Positions 1 to 9,225 of a stretch of DNA of 64,000 nucleotides are shown here, in pieces. The translations under genes were made by a program, and so were the position numbers. Position 1 is the stretch's first letter, and each line of letters opens with the position of its first letter. This DNA comes from Aliivibrio sp. 1S175 (GTDB taxonomy: Bacteria; Pseudomonadota; Gammaproteobacteria; Enterobacterales; Vibrionaceae). The stretch is taken from the NCBI RefSeq assembly GCF_001690985.1, contig NZ_MAJS01000079.1:310001-374000 (forward strand). Reading direction: 5' to 3'. Below the pieces are notes generated by a model. That model saw only the letters and a program-made list of their open reading frames with translations. It was not told the DNA's origin and did no database searches.

Positions 1-17
1 AAGCATTAACAAACATA

Positions 18-45
18 AAAAAAGGTAGCGAAAGCTACCTTTTTT
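18..45. terminator. bidirectional intrinsic terminator
   Basis: A six-base GC-rich stem (GGTAGC/GCTACC) closes a GAAA tetraloop and is flanked by an A-run on the left and a T-run on the right, so it can terminate on both strands. It lies just past the stop of the minus-strand small gene at 71-274 and would also end any plus-strand transcript entering the window. Confidence 0.85.
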
Positions 46-70
46 ATTCGTATCGATTTTACATATGGGT

Positions 71-274
71 CTAATAAGAAAGGCGTAATCGAGCAACTTC
101 CAAGTTAACCTCTTTTATCATTCTATATTGTTCGCGTTCAGCTTGAGAGGGAACAATTAGTTTTCCCGCTTCAAATCTAAATTCTCCAATACCATGAATA
201 TGAATCTTTCCGTTAAACAGTCGACTAATATGTTTAGCAATCATACCTGGGGCATAGTGCTTAAAAAATCGCAT
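71..274 (-). CDS. small conserved-looking hypothetical protein, 67 aa
   Basis: I do not recognise this family. The product is a basic, soluble-looking 67-residue protein with no signal peptide or membrane segment. The N-terminal half is rich in Phe, His and Lys, and the C-terminal half looks like an amphipathic helix rich in Glu, Arg and Leu. The ATG start is chosen because an AAAGGAT ribosome-binding site sits a few bases upstream; the GTG just before it is less well placed. The gene is followed directly by a good terminator, so it is probably a monocistronic real gene. Its reading frame is the only long one here and has ordinary codon use. Confidence 0.6.
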   Translation of the reverse strand: MRFFKHYAPGMIAKHISRLFNGKIHIHGIGEFRFEAGKLIVPSQAEREQYRMIKEVNLEVARLRLSY

Positions 275-277
275 CAC

Positions 278-519
278 ATTATCCTTTAGTGATTAATACT
301 ATAAAAGCATTTTATTTATACCAATAGTGCTAAAAATTAATTCTAATTCGCATTATGGGTATTACTTTTGGAAGGCATTATAAAGCAGAAAAGGTGACGA
401 TAGTGTGACAAAAATGGAATTGAGTGACGAAGGTATTATTTTCTTGTGTTTTTATATTCTTAAATTTGATCTTTATTCGATATTAAATAGTACGTTTGAG
501 TGTTGAATTAGGAATAGAT
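278..519. other. AT-rich intergenic stretch
   Basis: No convincing gene is visible. The right-hand edge abuts the hairpin array described separately. The left-hand edge must hold the promoter of the small minus-strand gene at 71-274, but I cannot assign -35 and -10 boxes with confidence. Confidence 0.4.
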
Positions 520-614
520 AAAAAAAGCCCGAAATAAATTCGGGCAAACAGTCACAGATGCACTTCCAATATATATAGGTATATTGGAATAAATTGTTTG
601 GAGTTAAACAATTT
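520..614 (-). ncRNA. candidate small RNA or structured 3' UTR: three tandem hairpins ending in a terminator
   Basis: Read on the minus strand, three perfect inverted repeats follow one another: 9 bp (591-599 with 606-614), 10 bp (564-573 with 580-589) and 7 bp (527-533 with 539-545). The last has a GCCCGAA stem and a following T-run, which is a classic intrinsic terminator. It lies about 200-290 bases downstream of the ygfZ stop. It could be the processed 3' UTR of ygfZ or an independent sRNA with its own promoter in 620-800. No known family is recognised. Confidence 0.45.
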
Positions 615-817
615 ATGCGTTCCTTTGTAAGAAAAGAACATAAATAAGATAGCTAATTAATTACCAAATTGCTACTTATTCACAATAAATAAATAACAAT
701 TCAGTTTTTAACATTTAATTGTGCACTAAAGATCAATATTCAAAATGTAAGAATGTAAATTAATCTTACTCTCGACACTGTTAATGTTAGCGAACGATTT
801 ATTGTCTATAGACTTGT

Positions 818-1774
818 TTATTCTTCATCAAGTGAGTAAGGAAGAGGTTGTTTTTCCCAGATTGAATCTTTAAGTCTAAATTGAGAATCTTCATCAAGAT
901 TATTTGGAAGAATAGCTAAGGCAAGAGTCTCACCTTCAGCAAAACGGAAGGCAGAGACGATAACGCCACCTTTACGCCAGTTATCACCCACACTACGTTC
1001 AATCGGATCACCAGCGATTGGTGTTTGCTCTGAGTGTCCAGAGACTAAATACATTGCTCGCTTGTTGATGCCACGATACTTTGCTCTTGCAACGGTTTCT
1101 TGGCCGGTATAACACCCTTTTTTAAAGCTGATGCCACCCAGAGCCTGTAAGTTCATTGCTTGAGGGATATGTTCATTGCTTAATGCTGAATCAAGTTGAG
1201 GAAAAGCGTGCTGTAATTGATAAAGTGTCCACACGTCTTCGTTACATAAGGTAGCTTGAGTAACAGAAGCAAGTATGTCTTCTTTTTGAGTTATTGTTGT
1301 AACCAGTAACCATTGTAAAGAACCGATTTTTGCAAAGGTTCCAAATACAGAAGTACGAACATCTTCTTGTGAATCCGTATTATTATCAATCCAGACTTGA
1401 GCTTCTTCTCCTGTAAAACCAAGTAAAACTTCGTCACTAATAGCGATGTCTACTTTAGAGAATACTGAATATTTCTTAATTTCAGTAAGCTCGGTTTCTA
1501 CTGAGCTTCTACGTTGGAATAAGGCATAACCTTCATTGTGGTGGAAAAGGTGGAATATGCTCCATAACTTACCTTTTGCATCGCAGTGGCCACCAAAGGT
1601 AATTTCATTTTGAGCTAAAGCAACCACATCACAGGTTACTTGACCATGTAGATACGATTTTTTATCGGCACCCACCATAGTAATTAATGCCCAATCATTC
1701 AGTTCAGAAATCGCAAAGCATGGAAGAGTGTTGCCTTTTTTTATTGATAACGCTGGGAATAGAGTGCTCATCAT
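818..1774 (-). CDS. ygfZ: tRNA-modifying protein YgfZ (folate-binding, Fe-S cluster maintenance)
   Basis: YgfZ is a tetrahydrofolate-dependent protein of the GcvT-like fold. It supports repair or assembly of certain iron-sulfur enzymes, including the tRNA methylthiolase MiaB. The diagnostic family motif KGCYTGQE with its essential cysteine is present at about residues 219-226 of 318, and the length fits the family. The start is one of two adjacent ATG codons and no strong ribosome-binding site is visible. It is divergent from sdhE, another factor serving a redox enzyme, with about 180 bases of shared promoter region. That arrangement is common in gammaproteobacteria. Confidence 0.95.
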   Translation of the reverse strand: MMSTLFPALSIKKGNTLPCFAISELNDWALITMVGADKKSYLHGQVTCDVVALAQNEITFGGHCDAKGKLWSIFHLFHHNEGYALFQRRSSVETELTEIKKYSVFSKVDIAISDEVLLGFTGEEAQVWIDNNTDSQEDVRTSVFGTFAKIGSLQWLLVTTITQKEDILASVTQATLCNEDVWTLYQLQHAFPQLDSALSNEHIPQAMNLQALGGISFKKGCYTGQETVARAKYRGINKRAMYLVSGHSEQTPIAGDPIERSVGDNWRKGGVIVSAFRFAEGETLALAILPNNLDEDSQFRLKDSIWEKQPLPYSLDEE

Positions 1775-1955
1775 GAAATTCTTATTTGGTTAGATTATTT
1801 CCTTTATAGTAAATGCCTACATTTTAAATGTCAGTAAAAAGAAACAAGTAGTTTTATGTCTCATCTTCTTCAACTTGTGACCTTAGATCATGGTTGTGAT
1901 AGAAAGAGACTGATAAACTCAGGCCAGTTATTTCTATTTTGATCTAGGGGACAGT

Positions 1956-2216
1956 ATGTACAGTGTCGAAGAAAAAGCACGAGTCAAGTGGGCTTGCCGT
2001 CGTGGGATGCTGGAATTAGATGTGGTAGTAATGCCATTTTTTGATGAATGTTTTGAAGAGCTTACAGAAGCTGAACAGCAAGGCTTTGTTTCATTGTTAG
2101 AATGTGATGATCCTGATTTGTTTACTTGGATTATGGGACACGGCCGCAGTGACAACCTCGCTCACGCTGCAATTATAGATAAAATTGTTGAGCATAACCT
2201 CAGTAAACTCCGTTAA
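1956..2216 (+). CDS. sdhE: FAD assembly factor SdhE
   Basis: SdhE (also called YgfY or CptB) is a small cytosolic factor that promotes covalent flavinylation of SdhA and FrdA, the flavoprotein subunits of succinate dehydrogenase and fumarate reductase. The family motif RRGMLELD is present near residue 16, and the 86-residue length and acidic C-terminal half fit. A GGGGAC ribosome-binding site precedes the ATG. The 3' end overlaps the next gene, a YgfX-type membrane protein, as in Escherichia coli, so the two are probably translationally coupled. Confidence 0.95.
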   Translation: MYSVEEKARVKWACRRGMLELDVVVMPFFDECFEELTEAEQQGFVSLLECDDPDLFTWIMGHGRSDNLAHAAIIDKIVEHNLSKLR

Positions 2217-2577
2217 GGTCATACTTAACTTTTCTAATATCGCCTATCTTACTTTGCATGGTTGTTATCTTTGCGTTGGGTGGGCGATGTTATTAATTGA
2301 TATTGTTCCATTTCCTTTATTACCTCTTCTCTTTCATTATAGTTACCTGCACCTTACTCTTGTTTATCATTCCCTTTTAGAGTTGCAAGGTTCATACACA
2401 TTTATAGATAAAGAGTCTGATGACCATCGTGATTGGGTTGTAACCCGAACATTCTGGTTAAGTCGAAGCCTAAGTGTTTTTTATGCCCAAAATGAGTATA
2501 CAGGTCGTTACTTTTATCTGTTTAACGATACGATAGATATAAAAAAGCACCATCAATTAATGGTGCTTTTAAAGTGA
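2185..2577 (+). CDS. ygfX: YgfX (CptA)-like inner-membrane protein
   Basis: This 130-residue protein has two closely spaced hydrophobic segments in its first half (about residues 18-60) and a soluble C-terminal half, as in YgfX. YgfX is co-transcribed with sdhE; it has been described as a cell-division inhibitor (CptA) and as a factor working with SdhE. The likely TTG start overlaps the end of sdhE by about 30 bases, and downstream GTG starts are possible. The last nine codons coincide with an intrinsic terminator hairpin, so the C-terminal residues are set by the RNA structure. Identity rests mainly on position and topology. Confidence 0.75.
   Translation: MLSITSVNSVKVILNFSNIAYLTLHGCYLCVGWAMLLIDIVPFPLLPLLFHYSYLHLTLVYHSLLELQGSYTFIDKESDDHRDWVVTRTFWLSRSLSVFYAQNEYTGRYFYLFNDTIDIKKHHQLMVLLK
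2541..2575. terminator. bidirectional terminator overlapping the ygfX coding end
   Basis: A perfect 11-bp stem (2543-2553 with 2560-2570, core AGCACCAT) closes a six-base loop. It is flanked by A and T runs, so it can serve both the plus-strand sdhE-ygfX unit and the convergent nadB gene, whose stop lies 15-50 bases away. Confidence 0.85.
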
Positions 2578-2591
2578 TTAATTAAAACTCG

Positions 2592-4211
2592 TTATTTAAA
2601 GTCTTTTGGCGCTAAAATCGTAGGGCCTGATTCTTCTAGAGCTTCTGGATAATCTAGCGTGTAATGAAGACCACAGCTTTCTTTACGTTCCATGGCACAA
2701 CGAATCATCAATTCAGAGACGTCTAATAAATTACGTAATTCAATTAAGTTATTAGATACACGGAAATTACTGTAATAATCGTGTGTTTCTTGCTTTAGCA
2801 ATTGAATACGACGAAGCGCTCTTTCTAGACGTTTATCGGTGCGAACAATACCCATGTAGTCCCACATAAATAGGCGCAATTCATGCCAATTATGTTGAAT
2901 TACGACTTCTTCATCTGAGCATTCAACTTGGCTTTCATCCCATGCGGGTAGTGATGGTGGAAGCTCTCTGTTTTTCATGTCTTTTATAATGCACTCAGCT
3001 GCTGACCACGCGTAAACGACGCACTCTAGCAATGAGTTCGATGCTAATCGGTTCGCACCATGAAGGCCTGTGTAGCTCACTTCACCTATCGCAAATAAAC
3101 CATCTATGTCTGTTTGTCCTTGCTTATCGACCATAACACCACCACAAGTGTAGTGAGCTGCTGGGACAATTGGGATTGGCTCTTTGGTCATATCAATACC
3201 AAATGAAAGCAGTTTTTCATTAATGGTAGGAAAATGGTGATGAATGAATTCTTCAGGTTTATGGCTGATATCTAAGTACATGCAATCAGCGCCTAAGCGT
3301 TTCATTTCAAAGTCGATAGCGCGAGCGACAACATCACGAGGCGCTAATTCACCACGTTCATCAAAATCAGGCATAAAGCGAGTGCCATCAGGACGACGTA
3401 AATAGGCGCCTTCACCACGTAACGCTTCAGACATTAAGAAGTTACGAGCGTCAGGGTGGAATAAACAGGTCGGGTGGAACTGATTGAATTCTAAATTTGC
3501 GACTCGACAACCTGCGCGCCAAGCCATTGCAATCCCATCACCAGAAGAAACATCAGGGTTAGAGGTATATTGGTAAACTTTAGAAGCGCCGCCCGTTGCT
3601 AATACCACAAACTTAGCGCGAACGGTTTCAACGTGTTCCGCATCACGGTTCCAAATATAAGCACCAACTACCTTGTCTTCTTCGCCGCCGACTTTATCTT
3701 CAGTGATTAAATCAAGTGCATTGTGTCGCTCAAAGATAGATATATTAGGATGGTTCACTACGTTATCTTGTAATGAGTTTTGCACTGCTCTACCTGTGGC
3801 ATCTGCCGCGTGAAGAATACGACGATGGCTATGACCACCCTCGCGAGTTAAATGAAACTTTGGATCTGAAACGTCGGTTTCTTTTTCATCATCGTGATCA
3901 AAAGGAACACCGCCATCAATTAACCATTGAACGCAATGCTTAGCATTCTCTGCGATAAAGGTAACAACGTCTTTATCGCAGATATGGGCACCTGCAATAA
4001 GGGTATCGTCAACATGAGATTCAACAGTATCACTTTCATCAAATACGGCAGCGATGCCCCCTTGAGCGTAATAGGTTGAGCCTTCATTACGAGGCCCCTT
4101 ACTTAAAACGATCACCTTTCCATGTGGTGCGACTCTAAGTGCAAGTGAAAGACCAGCAGCACCACTACCTATGACTAAAACGTCACAACTGTGTTCATTG
4201 GTTATGTTCAT
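2592..4211 (-). CDS. nadB: L-aspartate oxidase NadB
   Basis: NadB oxidises L-aspartate to iminoaspartate, the first step of de novo NAD synthesis, using FAD with oxygen or fumarate as acceptor. The N-terminal dinucleotide-binding motif GSGAAG lies at residues 15-20. The flavoprotein segments with conserved His and Arg typical of the succinate dehydrogenase/aspartate oxidase family follow, for example HPTCLF and RGEGAYLR near residues 240-270. The 539-residue length is normal. It is divergent from rpoE across a 300-base gap, a conserved gammaproteobacterial arrangement, and converges with ygfX at a shared terminator. Confidence 0.97.
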   Translation of the reverse strand: MNITNEHSCDVLVIGSGAAGLSLALRVAPHGKVIVLSKGPRNEGSTYYAQGGIAAVFDESDTVESHVDDTLIAGAHICDKDVVTFIAENAKHCVQWLIDGGVPFDHDDEKETDVSDPKFHLTREGGHSHRRILHAADATGRAVQNSLQDNVVNHPNISIFERHNALDLITEDKVGGEEDKVVGAYIWNRDAEHVETVRAKFVVLATGGASKVYQYTSNPDVSSGDGIAMAWRAGCRVANLEFNQFHPTCLFHPDARNFLMSEALRGEGAYLRRPDGTRFMPDFDERGELAPRDVVARAIDFEMKRLGADCMYLDISHKPEEFIHHHFPTINEKLLSFGIDMTKEPIPIVPAAHYTCGGVMVDKQGQTDIDGLFAIGEVSYTGLHGANRLASNSLLECVVYAWSAAECIIKDMKNRELPPSLPAWDESQVECSDEEVVIQHNWHELRLFMWDYMGIVRTDKRLERALRRIQLLKQETHDYYSNFRVSNNLIELRNLLDVSELMIRCAMERKESCGLHYTLDYPEALEESGPTILAPKDFK

Positions 4212-4393
4212 ATATTCATCATTATCCTGTGATTATCCGAGTATTTTACCAGAATCTATGAGATTGCGTCATATTTTGAAGTGGAATCTTAAATATCAAG
4301 AATAAAAAATAGAAAATAGGCCATAAAAAACCTTATAGAAGTCTTAAAGTTAATCATGGAACTATTAAATTGATAAAAAAATGTAATAATAAA

Positions 4394-4422
4394 GGAACTT
4401 TCTAAATATTAGAAACTCATAC
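4394..4422 (+). promoter_or_regulatory. sigma-E type promoter of rpoE
   Basis: GGAACTT is followed after exactly 16 bases by TCATAC, close to the sigma-E consensus (GGAACTT, N16, TCTGA-like). It lies about 105 bases upstream of the rpoE start, as expected for the autoregulated promoter known in other gammaproteobacteria. A perfect 7-bp inverted repeat (TTTCTAA/TTAGAAA, 4399-4415) fills most of the spacer. Confidence 0.75.
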
Positions 4423-4527
4423 ATAGTGCTCAAGTTAATTGTGATATAGCTAAATAACAGTGTTAGCTATTGCGTAATGTAAACTTAATGCGCATCTAAG
4501 AAGAATAACATGGGAGTACCAGCTCCA

Positions 4528-5106
4528 ATGAGTGAGCAGTTAACAGATCAAGTTTTAATTGAGCGTGTTCAACGTGGTGATAAGCAAGCATTTAATCACT
4601 TAGTGATTAAGTACCAAAACAAAGTATGTAACCTTATTTCTCGCTATGTGAAAAATAGTGGTGATGTGCCAGATGTCGCACAAGAAGCGTTTATTAAAGC
4701 ATATCGAGCATTACCAACGTTTCGTGGTGATAGTGCATTTTATACTTGGTTGTATCGTATAGCCGTAAATACAGCAAAGAACTACCTTGTCGCTCAAGGT
4801 CGTAGACCTCCAGCATCAGATGTGGATGCCGTAGATGCTGAATATTATGACGGAGACAGTGCATTAAAAGAAATCACTAATCCAGAGAATTTATCGTTGA
4901 CGGAAGAATTACGACAAATCGTATTTTCGACCATCGATGGTTTACCAGAAGATTTAAAAACAGCAATTACCTTACGAGAGATTGAAGGCTTAAGTTATGA
5001 AGATATTGCTGCTGTAATGGAGTGTCCAGTTGGTACGGTTCGTTCTCGTATCTTCCGAGCTCGTGAAGTTGTTGAGAAAAAGATCCAACCGCTAGTGCAG
5101 CATTAA
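4528..5106 (+). CDS. rpoE: RNA polymerase sigma-E factor RpoE
   Basis: RpoE is the extracytoplasmic-stress sigma factor that responds to misfolded outer-membrane proteins. The 192-residue product has region 2, with the core-binding and -10-recognition helices (DVAQEAFIKAYRAL, about residues 50-63), and a C-terminal region 4 helix-turn-helix (LSYEDIAAVMECPVGTVRSR). The ATG at 4528 is preferred because GGAG lies about 11 bases upstream; an in-frame ATG at 4510 would add six residues and has no good ribosome-binding site. It heads the operon rpoE-rseA-rseB-rseC, whose next two products control its release. Confidence 0.97.
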   Translation: MSEQLTDQVLIERVQRGDKQAFNHLVIKYQNKVCNLISRYVKNSGDVPDVAQEAFIKAYRALPTFRGDSAFYTWLYRIAVNTAKNYLVAQGRRPPASDVDAVDAEYYDGDSALKEITNPENLSLTEELRQIVFSTIDGLPEDLKTAITLREIEGLSYEDIAAVMECPVGTVRSRIFRAREVVEKKIQPLVQH

Positions 5107-5136
5107 CTATTTTCCAACGGTCAAACGGTGAAGACA

Positions 5137-5754
5137 ATGACTGATAAAGAACAAATTTCTGCGTTTATTGATAATGAAGAAATGGACAATGCGTTCATTG
5201 AATCACTATCTCAACCTGAAAATGCAGAAGCCTGGAAAAATTACCATTTAATTGGTGATGTCATGAGAGGGGATGCCCCCGCTAGCAATGAATGGAATAT
5301 TGCAGCGAATGTAGCTCTTGCTCTTGAGGATGAACCTGTTCATCAAATGAATGACACTGTGACGACGTTTATGCCCTCACAACCAACACCAAGTGAAGCA
5401 AAGAAAACATTACCAAGCTGGATGACTCAGTTCACTCAAGTCGCCATGGCTGCATGTTTTTCTTTAGTTGTAATCGTCGGTGTGCAGCAGTATAACGGTG
5501 CCGATAATGGAGTGATTCCAGCAAGTGGTGACATACAAGTTTTAGATACTGTTCCCTTTAGTGGAACTGCTGAGCCGGTAAGCCTAACTCGTGATTCTTT
5601 AGTTAAGAATACGTCAACAGAAGCAGACGTAATGGAGCAGCGTAAACGCATTAATGCGATGCTGCAAGATTATGAACTACAACTTCGTTTGAATGCACAC
5701 GATGGTTCAATTGATCGTGATCTATTAGAGCAAAATACACTATTGGCAGAATAA
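5137..5754 (+). CDS. rseA: anti-sigma-E factor RseA
   Basis: RseA is a single-pass inner-membrane protein that holds RpoE at the membrane until it is cleaved by DegS, RseP and cytosolic proteases. The N-terminal part (DKEQISAFIDNEE) matches the sigma-binding domain. One hydrophobic segment at about residues 101-117 is followed by a periplasmic region. The ATG at 5137 is chosen; a GTG three codons earlier is also possible, and the purine-rich GGTGAAG lies over that GTG. The stop overlaps the rseB start by one base, indicating coupling. Confidence 0.93.
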   Translation: MTDKEQISAFIDNEEMDNAFIESLSQPENAEAWKNYHLIGDVMRGDAPASNEWNIAANVALALEDEPVHQMNDTVTTFMPSQPTPSEAKKTLPSWMTQFTQVAMAACFSLVVIVGVQQYNGADNGVIPASGDIQVLDTVPFSGTAEPVSLTRDSLVKNTSTEADVMEQRKRINAMLQDYELQLRLNAHDGSIDRDLLEQNTLLAE

Positions 5755-6731
5755 TGAAACGTATACTGATCAGCTTTATTGCCTTGGTCAGCTTCTTCCC
5801 AATATTAGCCTCAGCAGAAGAGAGCCCTTCTGCTGAGGCTTTGTTACATCAAATGGGTGAGGCTAGTCACGAGCTAAATTATGAACTTTCTTACATTCTC
5901 GTAAAAAAAAGTAGCATAGAACCTTTTATGTATCGTCATTCCCATGTTGATAAAATGACGCTCTCACACCTTGTTTATTTAAGCGGTTCAATGCGAGAAG
6001 TCATCCGTAGGAATGATGAAATAACGTATTTAGAACAAGGTAATAAACCTTTTTCCATTAAATCAGAAACTATTGTTGCCCCCATTATTCCGCTATTACA
6101 TAAAAATGTAGTCGTACTAAAAGAATATTATGATTTTGTTTCGATGGGGAGATCTAGAGAAGCGGGTTCTCCTGCTCAAGTTGTGCGAATTGTTCCCAAA
6201 GATGGAAATCGTTACTCTTATATTGTATGGATTGATGAGCGCAGTAATTTACCGTTACGGACAGATCTAGTCAGTCGTGAGGGGGAAGTCATTGAGCAAT
6301 ATAGAGTTATTTCTTACACCGTTAACGAGCAAATATCAGATTATATGAATCAACGTTTAGGTGATGCAGAATTACCTAAAGTATTATCAGTACCACTCCC
6401 TACAGATGAAGAATCAACATGGCGCGTTCATTGGCTTCCAAATGGTTTTAAAAGCGTTCACTTTAACCGTTATCGTTTAGCTATGAATCAACGTTCAGTA
6501 GAGAGTAAAATGTATTCTGATGGATTATTTAATTTTTCCGTCTATATATCTGAAGCTGATAAACTGAGTAATAAAGAACAATCAATTCGCCAAGGTAGAC
6601 GTTCGCTTTATAGTTATATTCAAGGCGACTATGAAATCAGTGTGGTTGGTGATATTCCTGCAATAACCGCAAAACGTATTGCAGATTCTGTTATTTTTAC
6701 TACGCCAGAACCTAAAAACGAGAATAAGTAA
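5754..6731 (+). CDS. rseB: sigma-E regulatory protein RseB
   Basis: RseB is a periplasmic protein that binds the RseA periplasmic domain and shields it from DegS until it is displaced by lipopolysaccharide intermediates. The product has a clear signal peptide ending near ASA (residues 19-21) and then the two-domain MucB/RseB body. Its 325-residue length is typical. The start overlaps the rseA stop (TAATG), and rseC follows five bases after its stop. No unusual feature is seen. Confidence 0.95.
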   Translation: MKRILISFIALVSFFPILASAEESPSAEALLHQMGEASHELNYELSYILVKKSSIEPFMYRHSHVDKMTLSHLVYLSGSMREVIRRNDEITYLEQGNKPFSIKSETIVAPIIPLLHKNVVVLKEYYDFVSMGRSREAGSPAQVVRIVPKDGNRYSYIVWIDERSNLPLRTDLVSREGEVIEQYRVISYTVNEQISDYMNQRLGDAELPKVLSVPLPTDEESTWRVHWLPNGFKSVHFNRYRLAMNQRSVESKMYSDGLFNFSVYISEADKLSNKEQSIRQGRRSLYSYIQGDYEISVVGDIPAITAKRIADSVIFTTPEPKNENK

Positions 6732-6736
6732 TACTT

Positions 6737-7228
6737 ATGATGACTGCATTAGCAACAGTACTTGATATTCAAGATGATATTGTAGTGGTTGGCTGTCAAC
6801 AAAAAACCAGCTGTAACCACTGCTCGTCTAAAGATTCGTGTGGTACCGGTATTGTCTCTAAAGTATTGCCTGGAAAAGTGCATCACTGGGCTTTTCATAC
6901 CGATAAAAAATTAACGATTGGGCAAATGGTTGAAATAGGGCTACCTGAGAAAAATTTATTACAATCGGCAACCATCGTTTATCTAGTGCCTTTGGCTTTT
7001 CTATTGTTTGGAGCATTATTGTCGGAATGGCTACTCTCTCCATTAATAGGCATCGGAGAAGTGACCACTATTGGTATGGCAGCACTTTCATCATGGGGTG
7101 GGTATTTTATTGCAAAACGCCTTTCTCATCGTATTGAGCAGAATACAGAACAACAAGTTAGCCTAATTAGAGTCCTTGGCGAACCGGTTTCTGACACTCT
7201 CTCGGTAAATGCTGCAGGAATAAGATAG
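6737..7228 (+). CDS. rseC: RseC/MucC-family inner-membrane protein
   Basis: RseC is a membrane protein of the sigma-E operon, linked in other bacteria to reducing systems such as SoxR reduction. The N-terminal region carries four cysteines (residues 20, 26, 29 and 35) in a ferredoxin-like spacing. Two membrane segments follow at about residues 77-97 and 101-120, and the end is a cytosolic tail. Either of two adjacent ATG codons could be the start. It closes the rpoE operon; lepA begins 84 bases later with no terminator between, so read-through is likely. Confidence 0.93.
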   Translation: MMTALATVLDIQDDIVVVGCQQKTSCNHCSSKDSCGTGIVSKVLPGKVHHWAFHTDKKLTIGQMVEIGLPEKNLLQSATIVYLVPLAFLLFGALLSEWLLSPLIGIGEVTTIGMAALSSWGGYFIAKRLSHRIEQNTEQQVSLIRVLGEPVSDTLSVNAAGIR

Positions 7229-7312
7229 CGACTTGCGAGGAAATTGGGTAGAATCCCATTACTTGATCTCACGATCCAATCCCATTAACTAATTGAGTTT
7301 GTCACGTCATTC

Positions 7313-9106
7313 ATGAAGCATATTCGTAATTTTTCTATTATTGCCCATATCGATCACGGTAAATCAACACTATCTGACCGCCTTATCCAAATTTGTGGTG
7401 GCCTGTCAGACCGTGAAATGGCAGCACAAGTTCTTGATTCAATGGATCTAGAACGTGAACGTGGTATCACTATTAAAGCCCAGAGTGTAACTCTAAACTA
7501 CACGGCGAACGATGGTGAAACTTATCAACTAAACTTTATCGATACACCTGGACACGTTGATTTCTCATACGAAGTATCACGTTCACTTGCGGCTTGTGAA
7601 GGCGCATTATTAGTGGTTGATGCCGGTCAGGGGGTAGAAGCTCAAACTCTAGCAAACTGTTATACCGCTCTTGAAATGGATTTAGAAGTGGTTCCAATCT
7701 TGAATAAGATTGATTTACCAGCGGCTGATCCTGAACGTGTTGCAGAAGAAATTGAAGACATCGTTGGTATTGAAGCGATGGAAGCAACGCGTTGTTCTGC
7801 AAAAACAGGTGTCGGTGTTGATGAAGTTCTTGAAACTATCGTTAAATCAATTCCAGCGCCTGAAGGTAATCCAGAAGGTCCAACTCAAGCGTTGATCATT
7901 GACTCATGGTTTGATAACTACTTGGGTGTTGTTTCTTTAGTTCGAGTTAAACATGGCTCATTGAAGAAAAATGACAAAATTAAAGTCATGAGCACAGGCC
8001 AAGTATGGAATATTGATCGCATTGGTATCTTTACGCCAAAACAAATTGATACCGATGGATTAAACACCGGTGAAGTAGGCTGGGTTGTTTGTGGTATTAA
8101 AGATATTTTAGGCGCACCAGTGGGTGATACATTAACTCACGCTAAAGGCGGCTGTGAAGAGCGCTTACCTGGTTTCCAAAAAGTGAAACCACAGGTATAT
8201 GCTGGTTTATTCCCTATTTCATCGGATGATTATGAAAACTTCCGTGATGCATTGGGTAAATTAAGCTTAAATGATGCGTCTCTTTTCTATGAACCAGAAA
8301 GTTCTTCAGCACTTGGTTTCGGTTTCCGTTGTGGCTTCCTTGGTATGCTACACATGGAAATCATTCAGGAGCGTTTAGAGCGTGAATACGATCTTGATCT
8401 GATTACAACAGCACCAACGGTAGTTTACGAAGTTGTGTTGAATAATGGCGATTTACTGTACGTAGATAGCCCTGCAAAATTACCAGCAGTGAATGATTTA
8501 GACGAAATTCGTGAACCAATTGCTCGTTGTAATATTTTAGTGCCTGCGGATTATTTAGGTAATGTAATTAGCCTATGTATTGAAAAACGTGGTACTCAAG
8601 TTGATATGATTTATCATGGAAATCAAGTGGCATTAACTTATGACATCCCAATGTCTGAAGTAGTGCTAGATTTCTTTGACCGCTTAAAGTCAACGTCTCG
8701 CGGTTATGCATCATTAGATTATAACTTCCAACGTTATGAATTATCGAACATGGTTCGTGTTGATGTATTAATTAACGGTGAAAGAGTTGATGCGCTTGCT
8801 ATCATTACTCACCATGATAATGCACAAGGTCGTGGTCGTTTATTAGTTGAGAAAATGAAAGAATTCATTCCTCGTCAAATGTTCGATATTGCGATTCAAG
8901 CTGCAATTGGTGCGCATATTATAGCTCGTTCAACAGTTAAACAGTTACGTAAAAACGTAATTGCAAAATGTTACGGTGGCGATATTAGCCGTAAGAAAAA
9001 ACTGTTGAAGAAGCAAAAAGAAGGTAAGAAACGTATGAAGCAGATTGGTAATGTTGAATTACCTCAAGAAGCTTTCCTTGCGATTCTTCATGTAGGTAAA
9101 GATTAA
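7313..9106 (+). CDS. lepA: elongation factor 4 LepA
   Basis: LepA is a ribosome-associated GTPase related to EF-G, implicated in translation initiation, back-translocation and ribosome assembly. The P-loop AHIDHGKST is near residue 10, the G3 motif DTPGH near residue 77 and NKID near residue 131. The EF-G-like domains and the LepA-specific Lys-rich C-terminal region follow. The 597-residue length is exact for the family. A lepB gene follows, as in E. coli, but here a terminator-like hairpin lies between them. Confidence 0.98.
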   Translation: MKHIRNFSIIAHIDHGKSTLSDRLIQICGGLSDREMAAQVLDSMDLERERGITIKAQSVTLNYTANDGETYQLNFIDTPGHVDFSYEVSRSLAACEGALLVVDAGQGVEAQTLANCYTALEMDLEVVPILNKIDLPAADPERVAEEIEDIVGIEAMEATRCSAKTGVGVDEVLETIVKSIPAPEGNPEGPTQALIIDSWFDNYLGVVSLVRVKHGSLKKNDKIKVMSTGQVWNIDRIGIFTPKQIDTDGLNTGEVGWVVCGIKDILGAPVGDTLTHAKGGCEERLPGFQKVKPQVYAGLFPISSDDYENFRDALGKLSLNDASLFYEPESSSALGFGFRCGFLGMLHMEIIQERLEREYDLDLITTAPTVVYEVVLNNGDLLYVDSPAKLPAVNDLDEIREPIARCNILVPADYLGNVISLCIEKRGTQVDMIYHGNQVALTYDIPMSEVVLDFFDRLKSTSRGYASLDYNFQRYELSNMVRVDVLINGERVDALAIITHHDNAQGRGRLLVEKMKEFIPRQMFDIAIQAAIGAHIIARSTVKQLRKNVIAKCYGGDISRKKKLLKKQKEGKKRMKQIGNVELPQEAFLAILHVGKD

Positions 9107-9157
9107 TTTATAACACCTGATACTTCAGAGTGAAGTAAACTAAGCTTTATTACAGCT

Positions 9158-9196
9158 AAAGAAAGCGATGATCCATGGTCTTCGCTTTCTTTGTTA
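9158..9196 (+). terminator. hairpin between lepA and lepB
   Basis: An 11-bp stem (AAAGAAAGCGA, 9158-9168, with its complement at 9182-9192) ends in a short T-run. It may attenuate or end the lepA transcript, although the two genes form an operon in relatives. Confidence 0.6.
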
Positions 9197-9225
9197 TGCA
9201 ACACTTAATAACTTAAGGGAATGAA

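Noticed and set aside
527-614. 29-codon minus-strand frame running through the hairpin array
   Set aside because: Its sequence is dictated by the perfect inverted repeats and no ribosome-binding site stands at good spacing; RNA structure explains the region better.
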